Shown: positions 1-6,550 of the stretch, piece by piece
Layout of the letters: every line of letters begins with the position of its first letter
How positions within the stretch are numbered: position 1 is the first letter of the stretch
From: Rhodospirillales bacterium
Lineage (GTDB): Bacteria; Pseudomonadota; Alphaproteobacteria; Rhodospirillales; 2-02-FULL-58-16
Reading direction: 5' to 3'
Assembly: GCA_021775195.1 (NCBI GenBank)
Contig: JAJFIG010000075.1
Coordinates: 1 to 8,598, forward strand
Length of the DNA: 8,598 nt
Notes under the pieces: model-generated
What the model was told of the DNA's origin: nothing
Database searches by the model: none
Seen by the model: only the letters and a program-made list of their open reading frames with translations
Made by a program: the position numbers and the translations under genes

Positions 1-704
1 TTGGCTGCCTTGATCTGCCCTTCAAGATCGTTCATCTCGCGCTTCAGGCGCAATAGGTTGATCTTCGGCACCACACCGTTTTTCACCAGGGGCGCGGTCA
101 TCTGGAATTCTTCGTCCGCGAGGGCCAGGCTGGATTTGAGCTGGGTAAGCCTGCCCTTCAATTCGGTGAGTTCCTGTTTGCGCTGGTCGGCCTGCTTGCG
201 CAGGATAGAAAGCTGCGACTGAAGTTCGGCGGCGCGGGCGTTGAAGAGATCCTGTTCGGACACCGCGACTCTGCGGGCCTCGGCCAACACTTCAGGAGGA
301 AATTCCAACTTGCTGCCGTCGGCCTCGGCTTTGAGGCGCGCAATTTGGCCCATGAAGTTGTAATACATCATGTGCTGGCCTTCGTAGGTCGCGGCGAACC
401 CCGTGTCGTCGATGCGCAGAAGGATCTGCCCTTCCTCAACCATCTCCCCTTCGTGGACCAGGATTTGCTTCAGGATTCCACCTTCCAGGTTCTGAATGAC
501 CTGGACCTGCGAGGACGGAATGATGGTTCCCTGGCCCCGGGTAACCTCGTCGAGGGAGGCGTTCTTTGCCCACCAGAACGCGGCGGCGAAAAACAAGATG
601 ATGAGAAACAGAATGACCCGAGCGACCGGCCGCGGGCCCTGAAGCTGGGCCGCCGTCACCTCGGATGTGAAATCCGTGTCGCTCCATTCTCGGGTTTTTG
701 CCAT
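1..704 (-). CDS. HlyD-family membrane fusion protein of a type I secretion system (partial, C-terminus beyond the window)
   Basis: This is the periplasmic adaptor that joins an inner-membrane ABC exporter to a TolC-like outer-membrane channel. The 234 residues visible read from an ATG at 704. A short cytoplasmic N-terminus is followed by one membrane segment at about residues 27-46. A biotinyl-lipoyl-like half-domain follows at about 65-101 (VIQNLEGGILKQI, then EGEMVEEGQILLRID), which is a hallmark of HlyD/LapC proteins. From about residue 115 on, the chain is rich in Leu, Gln, Lys and Glu, as expected for the first arm of the periplasmic coiled-coil hairpin. Family members are usually 400-450 residues, so about half is missing at the left edge. 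The gene begins 19 bases after the stop of the ABC transporter and has only a weak ribosome site, so it is probably co-transcribed and translationally linked. Family assignment is firm, but the exported substrate cannot be told. Confidence 0.93.
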   Translation of the reverse strand, partial: MAKTREWSDTDFTSEVTAAQLQGPRPVARVILFLIILFFAAAFWWAKNASLDEVTRGQGTIIPSSQVQVIQNLEGGILKQILVHEGEMVEEGQILLRIDDTGFAATYEGQHMMYYNFMGQIARLKAEADGSKLEFPPEVLAEARRVAVSEQDLFNARAAELQSQLSILRKQADQRKQELTELKGRLTQLKSSLALADEEFQMTAPLVKNGVVPKINLLRLKREMNDLEGQIKAA

Positions 705-723
705 GACGCTTTTCCGCAAGAGG

Positions 724-3282
724 TTAAGATTGTTTTCCGGCCTGTTTCGCCTCACGGGCTTTGTTGAGGATCGCATCACGTGGGCCATCGGCGATAACCC
801 TACCCCGACCAAACACGATGAGCCGGTCCACAAGATGGAACAGCGAAGGCCGGTGGGTGACCAGAATCAAGGTCTTGTCGGGCAGGAAGTTCTTCAGGCG
901 ATTGGCAAATTGGCGCTCCGAGGTCATGTCCATCATGCTGGTCGGCTCGTCAAGCATGAGGATCGGCGGATCGGGTACCAGGGCGCGCGCCAGGGCGATG
1001 CACTGGCGCTGTCCTCCGGACAAGGTCTGACCCCGTTCACCGACCATGAGGTCGTAACCGGAGGGATGCTGGCTGACAAATTCATGAACCCCGGCAAGGG
1101 ACGCGGACCGAAGGATCATGTCGTCGTCCGCGAACGGGGTTCCCATGGCGATGTTTTCGCGGACCGTCCCGTGGAAGAGGATCACGTCCTGCATGGTGAC
1201 ACCGACGGCGCGGCGGATGTCGACGGGATCGACCTGGCGAACATCGGTGCCGTCGATGAGAACGGCACCGTCATCTGGCTCGAACAGGCTGATCAACAGC
1301 TTGGAAACGGTCGTCTTGCCCGATCCGATGGGCCCGAGAATGCCGACGCGCTCGCCGGGTTCGATACGGAATGAAACATCGCGTAGCGCCGCAACCTCGC
1401 TGCCCGGGTAATTGAAAGTCACGTTGCGGAACTCGATGGCGCCCTTGCCGACGGAACGGCTGAGGAAGTTCTTGTCCGCCGAGCGCTCGACCGGCAGGGC
1501 CATGATCTCGTTGAGGGTCTTCAACGAGGTCAGCGATTGCTGCAGCCTTGATAGCAAACCGGCGACCAGGGCCAGGGGCGCCATGGTGCGGCCGGTGAGG
1601 ATGGTACAGGCGATCAGGGCTCCGATGGTCATCTCGCCGTCGGAGATCCTGTAGACGCCGAATATAACGACGCCTACGGTGACCAGTTGCTGGGCGGTGC
1701 CGGCGATGTTTACTCCCAGTTGCGAGACCGTCCGGGCACGCAACCCCGATCCGGCCGCGGTGCCAACGAAGCGTTCCCATTCCCGCTGCATCTTGCCTTC
1801 GGCGCCGAGGCTTTTCACGGTCTCGAGGGCGCCGATGGTCTCGACGATGACCCCGTGCTTCTGGGAGGTATCCTGGGTCGTCTGCTGCACGGCCTTGCGG
1901 AGCGGGAACTGGGTGATCAGGCCGGCGATGATGACGATGGGGACGACGGCCACGGGGACCCAGACGACGGGTCCGCCGACCATCCAGATGACGAGCAGGA
2001 ATATGCCCAGGAAGGGAAGATCGACCAGGGCAACGAAAGTGGCCGATGTGAAGAAATCCCGCAGGGCCTCGAAGTCGCGCAGCTGATTGGCGAAGGTGCC
2101 GGCCGAGCCGGGGCGTGCCGCCATTTTCATGTTGAGAACGTGGGCGAAAATGCGGCTGGACAGCACGACATCGGCGCGTTTGCCCGCGTTGTCGACGAAA
2201 TAGCCCCGCAAGGTCTTGAGAATGAAGTCGAACCCGACGACGGTGCTGATACCGATGGCGAGAACCCAAAGGGTTTCGATGGCCTGATTGGGGACGACAC
2301 GGTCGTAGACGTTCATTACGAACAATGGGCTGGCGAGGGCGAAGACGTTGATCAAGAACGCCGCGAGAAGAACCTGGGAATAGGTGCCCCAGAACTTGCC
2401 AAGGGTGCCCCAGAACCATGATCCCGTCTGCAGGTCGGAATCGGACGGTCCGTGACGGCGGAAATCGAACTGCGGGCGGACGAAAATCGCGTAACCGTCA
2501 TAGGTGTCGATGAGGTCGTTCAGCGATATCGTCTGGGTTCCGAGCCCCGATTCCGGGATGATCACTTCGGCCTTGTTGCCGGGAAGACGGCGCACCATCA
2601 CGCAGGCCGAGTAGTTCTTCAGAAGCAGAACGACCGGCAGGACAATGTCGGGAATTTCGCCAATTTTCCGGCGCACGATCCGGGCGCTCAGACGAGCCCG
2701 CTCTGCTGCCCGCACGAACATCGGCGGCGTCAGGGTATTGTCCTCAAGGGGCAGTCCGGTGGCCAGCGACTCACCGGAACGGGGACTGCCGAAAATCTGT
2801 GTCAATGTGACCAGACATCCCAACAGGGGGTCCTGGGCGCCGACGGACAATTCCGATACATTCAATTGCCAGGATTGATCAGGCGTTTCGTTATCCTCGG
2901 CTGATTCCGGGGCCTTCGCGGATTCTGATTTCGGTGCGGCCGGTTGACCTAGTTTCTCTGCCGCTGCACCCGGTGTTTTCACTGTCGAGGATGAGGACGT
3001 GCCGGCATCCGTTTTGGGCGGCGTCCCGTCTTTGGTCTGTGTGACGACCTTGGTTTCAGGGGTGATTTTGCCAATCGCCTTGGGCACGGCCTGAGTTTCG
3101 GGTGTCATCCCGGCCTTGGTACCTTTGGTTGCCGCCGTTGCCGCAGGCTTTTTGCCGGTGACCTTGACGTCGTCACCCGTTGCATTGGGAACGGCATCTT
3201 TACCTGTCTTCGATGCTGCCGCACCGGGTTTCGCCGGCGTATCCCCTGCGGGAAGCGATTTTTTCTCGGTAGCCGTGCTCAT
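724..3282 (-). CDS. Type I secretion ABC transporter, LapB/HlyB type, with long low-complexity N-terminal extension
   Basis: This is an 852-residue inner-membrane permease/ATPase that powers one-step export of a protein, probably an RTX-type adhesin or enzyme. Residues 1-140 are an Ala/Lys/Pro/Thr-rich disordered-looking extension with repeated TPET units. Residues 150-270 form a C39-peptidase-like domain starting DPLLGCL. C156 lies near the nucleophile position, but I see no matching catalytic His/Asp, so it is probably a non-cleaving docking domain. About 300-580 is the six-helix transmembrane domain. The ATPase domain follows: Walker A GPIGSGKTT (650-658), Q-loop Q698, signature LSGGQ (754-758), Walker B ILMLDE (774-779) with catalytic E779, and H-loop H810. 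All key ATPase residues are intact. The ATG at 3282 is preceded by a purine-rich GAGAAAGAG stretch. Family members without the extension are about 700 residues. The gene heads an operon with the HlyD gene downstream. Confidence 0.95.
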   Translation of the reverse strand: MSTATEKKSLPAGDTPAKPGAAASKTGKDAVPNATGDDVKVTGKKPAATAATKGTKAGMTPETQAVPKAIGKITPETKVVTQTKDGTPPKTDAGTSSSSTVKTPGAAAEKLGQPAAPKSESAKAPESAEDNETPDQSWQLNVSELSVGAQDPLLGCLVTLTQIFGSPRSGESLATGLPLEDNTLTPPMFVRAAERARLSARIVRRKIGEIPDIVLPVVLLLKNYSACVMVRRLPGNKAEVIIPESGLGTQTISLNDLIDTYDGYAIFVRPQFDFRRHGPSDSDLQTGSWFWGTLGKFWGTYSQVLLAAFLINVFALASPLFVMNVYDRVVPNQAIETLWVLAIGISTVVGFDFILKTLRGYFVDNAGKRADVVLSSRIFAHVLNMKMAARPGSAGTFANQLRDFEALRDFFTSATFVALVDLPFLGIFLLVIWMVGGPVVWVPVAVVPIVIIAGLITQFPLRKAVQQTTQDTSQKHGVIVETIGALETVKSLGAEGKMQREWERFVGTAAGSGLRARTVSQLGVNIAGTAQQLVTVGVVIFGVYRISDGEMTIGALIACTILTGRTMAPLALVAGLLSRLQQSLTSLKTLNEIMALPVERSADKNFLSRSVGKGAIEFRNVTFNYPGSEVAALRDVSFRIEPGERVGILGPIGSGKTTVSKLLISLFEPDDGAVLIDGTDVRQVDPVDIRRAVGVTMQDVILFHGTVRENIAMGTPFADDDMILRSASLAGVHEFVSQHPSGYDLMVGERGQTLSGGQRQCIALARALVPDPPILMLDEPTSMMDMTSERQFANRLKNFLPDKTLILVTHRPSLFHLVDRLIVFGRGRVIADGPRDAILNKAREAKQAGKQS

Positions 3283-3365
3283 GCGTTTGGGACTCTTTCT
3301 CTTAGTTCCAATGGTGCAGAGTGCAAAATGTCCATCCGCAAGCTAGCAAAGTTTCGCTGCCTGCA

Positions 3366-3382
3366 CCTTGGGTGAACCCAGG
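3366..3382. repeat. Inverted repeat upstream of the secretion operon
   Basis: The plus strand reads CCTTGGGTGAACCCAGG. The core TGGGT-GA-ACCCA pairs perfectly, and the outer pairs extend it with one mismatch. It lies about 84 bases upstream of the ABC transporter start and about 200 bases upstream of the oxygenase start. It could be a small operator or a hairpin in the 5' leader of the secretion mRNA. Short perfect arms of this size also occur by chance in GC-rich DNA. Confidence 0.4.
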
Positions 3383-3532
3383 ACGGTCAAATCTGTGGAT
3401 GGGGTGACGAATATTGCCACGAAAATCCTCTATTGGCACGAGTTTCCTGCCCAAACACAGTTGTAGTCGCCCAGAGGTTACGATTTTGCTAAAACAATCC
3501 GGGCGTTAATGCAATTTAAACAGGGTCCGCCC

Positions 3533-3543
3533 CAAGGTCCTTG
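3533..3543. repeat. Perfect 11-base palindrome CAAGG-T-CCTTG upstream of the oxygenase gene
   Basis: The arms CAAGG and CCTTG flank a single central T. It ends about 22 bases before the TGGAG ribosome site of the diiron oxygenase gene, which is where an operator overlapping the transcription start or leader could sit. With one base between the arms it cannot fold into a stable full-length hairpin, so protein binding is the more natural reading if it is functional. Chance occurrence cannot be excluded. Confidence 0.35.
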
Positions 3544-3577
3544 TAAATGCCGTCAAGACGCTTGATGGAGAATTGCA

Positions 3578-4537
3578 GTGCCAAGCTCGTCTTGCGAGTC
3601 GGAACTCCGGCGAAAAATCGATCAGGCAGCGTCAGGGCTGAAGCCAACCCGCCTTACGCCCGAGAACGTCTCCTGGGGCACGGGACCGGACCACGGCAAA
3701 TTGTGGATACCTGAAAACCTGGCGCCGCTCGCTGGGACGCCCGCATACGCGCGTCTGACCGACGAACAGCGTCTGCGGTACAACCAGTACTACGCGCTTC
3801 AAATGGCCGAACAGTTCGCATGGCTGGAACGCTACATGATCATCGGTCCGCTCCGGGGTCTGCTGCGGGGCGCATTGCCGACACCGTCGATGCGAGCCAT
3901 CATCGACTCCTTCATCACCGACGAGCATGGCCATACGGCGAGCCTTCTCAAACTGGCGCGGATGGCCCGGCCCGATCTCTACGGGTCGCGCGAGTTCCGC
4001 TTTTTCATGCCGCCACCGTTGGTGCGCTTCTATGCCGCACTGGCGGCGCGGTTGCCCCGTCTGCTTTGTGGTTGGGTGCTGCTGGTTGGTGTGCTGGAGG
4101 AGCTAACCATCCTCATCAGCCGGACCTACAAGGAATCGAACGACGGCATCGATCCGCTGTTTGCGACGATTTACACCCTGCACGCCCAGGATGAAGCGCG
4201 CCATTGCCGGCAGGATTCCCTGATTGCTGACTGGCTGCTGGTGGATCAGGGTGCGATGGCCAAGGGCATCAATGCCAGTACGCTACGGTTGGCATTCACG
4301 GCCTACTACGACGCGGGCTGGGGATACGACCAGCCGGTCAGGCAGGTCGCCGCCGATTTTTCCGACGTCGGAGCATGGGAAACCGAATTGCTCGAAGAAG
4401 CGAAAACATCATGTTCCGCAGCCTTTAACGGCCGCCTGACGGATCGGACCATGTTGCCTATTACATCCCGAAATGCCGAGCGTTATGACATGCTCGGCGA
4501 CGTGATCCGTTACCTTTCGAAGATCCACAACAGCTAG
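3578..4537 (+). CDS. AurF/CmlI-like ferritin-fold diiron oxygenase
   Basis: A 319-residue soluble cytoplasmic protein with the metal-ligand pattern of the p-aminobenzoate N-oxygenase (AurF) family, whose known members oxidise aryl amines to hydroxylamines or nitro groups with O2. The pattern is a helix with E78 and E84 (one of them the first ligand), then E116-x-x-H119 in TDEHGH, then E174/E175 in LEEL, then H202-x3-E206-x-x-H209 in HAQDEARH. The spacing of the last five ligands matches what I recall for CmlI and AurF. No signal peptide is present. The GTG start at 3578 is chosen because a TGGAG ribosome site ends 7 bases before it. The nearby ATG at 3565 is out of frame. It is the first gene of a plus-strand group with the acyltransferase-like and ATP-grasp genes. 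The substrate is unknown. Some ferritin-like relatives act on other substrates, so the N-oxygenase role is inferred while the diiron fold is well supported. Confidence 0.85.
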   Translation: MPSSSCESELRRKIDQAASGLKPTRLTPENVSWGTGPDHGKLWIPENLAPLAGTPAYARLTDEQRLRYNQYYALQMAEQFAWLERYMIIGPLRGLLRGALPTPSMRAIIDSFITDEHGHTASLLKLARMARPDLYGSREFRFFMPPPLVRFYAALAARLPRLLCGWVLLVGVLEELTILISRTYKESNDGIDPLFATIYTLHAQDEARHCRQDSLIADWLLVDQGAMAKGINASTLRLAFTAYYDAGWGYDQPVRQVAADFSDVGAWETELLEEAKTSCSAAFNGRLTDRTMLPITSRNAERYDMLGDVIRYLSKIHNS

Positions 4538-4572
4538 CACGGCCGGTGAAAATTCCGGGGACGAAATCAGTG

Positions 4573-5349
4573 ATGGCGGGCCCCGAGGTGGGGACGGCAG
4601 AGACGGCGGCCAGCGGCCTGCGTAGATTCGGGAACACCATGATGTTCGCCGGTGGCCTTCACATCGTCCGGCCGGACGGGATTGTTCTTGGGTCCTCGGG
4701 TTCGGTGATGCTGCGCGAACTCGTGCTGTTCCGCAGCGACCTGACGCGGACACAATGGTACCGAAATGGAAAAATGCCGCTCGTGGTCGACTTGCCCGAC
4801 CACATCGCCATGCGGTGGCTACCGTCCGAGGAGTGGCAGGCGAACCCCGGTATTCTGAGCATCGATCCGGTTACGGCCGGCGACCGGTACCGGTCAGGGT
4901 CGCGTTGCCTGATCGGCACGGACACAACGACCGGCAAAGTCATCTACCGGCTTTGGGTGAGCGAAAAGGGGGTCTACACAGACTGGATTTTCAAGCTAGT
5001 CGCGCCATTGCCCGGGAATCTCCTGGTTTTTGATGTCTGGGTGGACCCGGACTACCGGGGCGGAAACGTCCATTGGGCAGGTGCGTCGATGGCTTGCCAG
5101 GAAGCCGTAAGATGCGGCAGTCCTGGCATTGTCGGCGGCGTCGAGGAGAACGAATACTTTCTGTTTGCGGCAAAATATGCGCGCCTTGGCTTGTGCCTGG
5201 CCGATCCCTACCAGAGCATCGTCGGGCTCAAGATATCAGGGATAAAGCTGCACATACAAAGGAAGCCTTCACCCCGTGTGACCGAATTCAGCCACAGATT
5301 GGCCAAGCGGTTTCCGGCCCTTGTTCTCGACGGGCCCGCCCTGAAATAA
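4573..5349 (+). CDS. GNAT-like N-acyltransferase
   Basis: This protein has 258 residues if read from the ATG at 4573. Its second half resembles the GNAT fold: a beta strand at about 150-157 (LLVFDVWV) runs into VDPDYRGG (157-164), the usual place of the acyl-CoA pyrophosphate loop. A helix rich in small residues follows, then a conserved-looking Asn (N193), then YARLGL (202-207), as in the C-terminal 'klGF' element. The classic Q/R-x-x-G-x-G/A loop is altered (RGGNVHWAG), so acyl-CoA binding may be unusual or lost. The first 100 residues match nothing I know. GTG codons at 4570 and 4546 are in-frame alternatives. I prefer 4570/4573 because a GGGGA lies 8-11 bases upstream, whereas 4546 has no ribosome site but would start only 8 bases after the oxygenase stop. 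Either way it is tightly linked to that gene. It does not carry HlyC-type toxin acyltransferase motifs. Confidence 0.65.
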   Translation: MAGPEVGTAETAASGLRRFGNTMMFAGGLHIVRPDGIVLGSSGSVMLRELVLFRSDLTRTQWYRNGKMPLVVDLPDHIAMRWLPSEEWQANPGILSIDPVTAGDRYRSGSRCLIGTDTTTGKVIYRLWVSEKGVYTDWIFKLVAPLPGNLLVFDVWVDPDYRGGNVHWAGASMACQEAVRCGSPGIVGGVEENEYFLFAAKYARLGLCLADPYQSIVGLKISGIKLHIQRKPSPRVTEFSHRLAKRFPALVLDGPALK

Positions 5350-5408
5350 TTTGCGGCGGCGTGGCCGGCAGGCCCTTATTCGGGGACAGGCTGAACCGTC
5401 GAGTACAA

Positions 5409-5439
5409 GGGTTGAAAATGATCGTGTTTTCGTGAACCC
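5409..5439 (+). other. Hairpin in the leader of the ATP-grasp gene
   Basis: GGGTTGAAAA (5409-5418) can pair with TTTTC (5427-5431) and, after a three-base bulge, AACCC (5435-5439), leaving an eight-base loop. It lies in the 116-base gap between the acyltransferase-like and ATP-grasp genes and ends 6 bases before the GAGAGGAA ribosome site. There is no following T-run, so it is not an intrinsic terminator. It could protect an mRNA end or tune translation of the ligase relative to the upstream genes. Confidence 0.4.
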
Positions 5440-5465
5440 GATAACGAGAGGAACAACAGGCGATC

Positions 5466-6458
5466 ATGTACGTTCATTTGATGGTTGCGATTCCCGATAA
5501 TCCGGACGCCGAGAAACCGAAAAAGGATCCCCATACGAAACGTGCCAAGGTCGATCTGAGCGGCAACGTGCAGGCGGCGAGCCAACTCGAAGGAGGAATG
5601 CGGAAACGAGGATGGCGTTACGATGTGGTCGTTCTGGGGCCGGTCCAACGGCCGAAAGTCGATGTCCCGGACTTGGTCGTCAACTGTATTTGCGATCCGA
5701 CCTTCCACCAGGTTTCGCTGGAACTCGTGGCGGAACTGGTGACGCGGTTCAAGTTTCCGGTGCTCAATCCACCCTGGGCCGTTATCGGTGCCAGCCGGGT
5801 GCTGGGAAGTCGCAGGTTGAGCCATCAGCTGGGCGTGACCATGCCGCGGACGACCGAATACGATACCGCCTCCGGCACCCTGGCCGAACATTTGAAACGC
5901 CATGGTCAGACGGTTCCCGTTCTTGGCCGGCCGCTGGGTGCCCACGGCGGTAAAGGCCTGGTACGTATCGATAAGGCGAAGGACATTCCGGACGAACTTG
6001 CCGACCTGAAAACGTTCCTGATAACGGACTTCGCCGACTACGTTTCCGCGGACGGCCTTTATAGAAAATACCGCGTGGTCTACGTCAACGATCGGATTTT
6101 TCGGCGCCATGTGGTGATTTCCGATTCTTGGAAGATCGCAGGGGAAAGCCGCTTGGTCATGGATGTCAGGCCGGAACTGGTTGAGGAGGAGAAAGCGTTT
6201 ATCGCCGCCAAAGGTGGGGATTTCGAAGACCGTTTGATCCATCAATTTCGTGCTCTGGGACTCGATTTCGGGGTTTGCGATTTCAACATCGGCGATGACG
6301 GCACGGTTACCATATTCGAGATCAATCCCTGCTTTCAGCTGACTGCCAGTATTCCCGAGGGAAAACAGGAGAAATGGGGGTACCTGGAGGACAACAACGA
6401 CGAGATTGTCGAGGCCATTCTGGACACCATGGCGGAGCGGACCGGCAAGGCGGTTTGA
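5466..6458 (+). CDS. ATP-grasp ligase, glutathione synthase/RimK-like
   Basis: A 330-residue cytoplasmic protein of the ATP-grasp superfamily, which activates a carboxylate as acyl-phosphate and joins it to an amine or thiol. Residues 1-100 form a pre-ATP-grasp-like alpha/beta region ending in VLNPP. A nucleotide-binding segment with the glycine-rich loop GRPLGAHGGKG (154-164) follows. Next is a strand pair KYRVVYVNDRIFRRH (201-215). The Mg/ATP-binding end contains DFN (272-274) and EIN (285-287), so the metal-binding acidic and Asn residues are present. The ATG at 5466 has AGAGGA about 13 bases upstream and a closer AGG 5 bases upstream. No downstream start fits as well. It sits 116 bases after the acyltransferase-like gene and probably belongs to the same unit as the diiron oxygenase. 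The acceptor and donor cannot be read from sequence. Similar ATP-grasp domains, as I recall, are found fused to TPR proteins in Rhodospirillales. Confidence 0.88.
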   Translation: MYVHLMVAIPDNPDAEKPKKDPHTKRAKVDLSGNVQAASQLEGGMRKRGWRYDVVVLGPVQRPKVDVPDLVVNCICDPTFHQVSLELVAELVTRFKFPVLNPPWAVIGASRVLGSRRLSHQLGVTMPRTTEYDTASGTLAEHLKRHGQTVPVLGRPLGAHGGKGLVRIDKAKDIPDELADLKTFLITDFADYVSADGLYRKYRVVYVNDRIFRRHVVISDSWKIAGESRLVMDVRPELVEEEKAFIAAKGGDFEDRLIHQFRALGLDFGVCDFNIGDDGTVTIFEINPCFQLTASIPEGKQEKWGYLEDNNDEIVEAILDTMAERTGKAV

Positions 6459-6470
6459 CCCTCCGCGCTG

Positions 6471-6497
6471 TTCACCAAGCGCTGAATTCCATACAAT
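6471..6497 (+). promoter_or_regulatory. Possible sigma-70-type promoter before the arginine-rich exported protein
   Basis: TTCACC (6471-6476) and TACAAT (6492-6497) are separated by 15 bases, and the second differs by one base from the -10 consensus. The predicted start of transcription near 6504 would give a leader of about 47 bases to the ATG at 6551. The spacing is shorter than the usual 16-18 bases, so support is weak. Confidence 0.3.
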
Positions 6498-6501
6498 GGA
6501 A
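6487..6501. repeat. Perfect inverted repeat TTCCAT-ACA-ATGGAA over the -10-like box
   Basis: Six-base perfect arms surround a three-base centre. The right half covers the TACAAT that I suggest as a -10 element. A repressor or activator bound here would directly affect initiation for the downstream gene. Six-base arms are at the edge of what chance produces. Confidence 0.4.
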
Positions 6502-6550
6502 CTAGGTTTTTCGGCATATGGCCGACGTCATTTGGTGCGAGGACACGAGA

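Larger units (their letters stand above)
3283..3577. promoter_or_regulatory. Divergent intergenic region between the secretion operon and the oxygenase cassette
   Basis: These 295 bases separate two gene groups that are transcribed away from each other, so at least two promoters should lie here. The region is more A/T-rich than its flanks, particularly 3480-3520. I could not find a convincing -35/-10 pair on either strand. Two short palindromes are visible (3366-3382 and 3533-3543) and are listed separately. A TTGGCACG at 3433-3440 recalls a sigma-54 half site, but the spacing to the next GC is wrong. No open reading frame with a credible ribosome site was seen inside. That it is a control region follows from the gene layout, not from a recognised motif. 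Confidence 0.5.

Noticed and set aside
667..1374. Plus-strand reading frame of 235 codons opposite the ATPase domain
   Set aside because: It is antisense to the well-supported nucleotide-binding domain and has no recognisable motif.
1271..2419. Long minus-strand reading frame (382 codons) inside the ABC transporter
   Set aside because: It overlaps the ABC gene in another frame. The translation is rich in Arg/His/Pro/Gly without motifs, as typical for a shadow of a GC-rich gene.
1687..2421. Plus-strand reading frame of 244 codons opposite the ABC transporter
   Set aside because: The Gly/Asp/Glu-rich translation lacks any domain and mirrors the codon pattern of the real gene on the other strand.
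3433..3450. Possible sigma-54 promoter (TTGGCACG followed by TGC)
   Set aside because: The GG-to-GC distance is 14 bases, not the strict 12, and no TTGC is present at the right place.
4573..5349. HlyC-type toxin-activating acyltransferase, suggested by the nearby type I secretion genes
   Set aside because: The protein is longer, lies on the opposite strand from the secretion operon and shows none of the HlyC sequence landmarks I know; the GNAT-like VDPDYRGG and YARLGL elements fit better.
5376..6245. Minus-strand reading frame of 289 codons antisense to the ATP-grasp gene
   Set aside because: It covers clear ATP-grasp coding sequence on the plus strand. Its own translation shows no domain.
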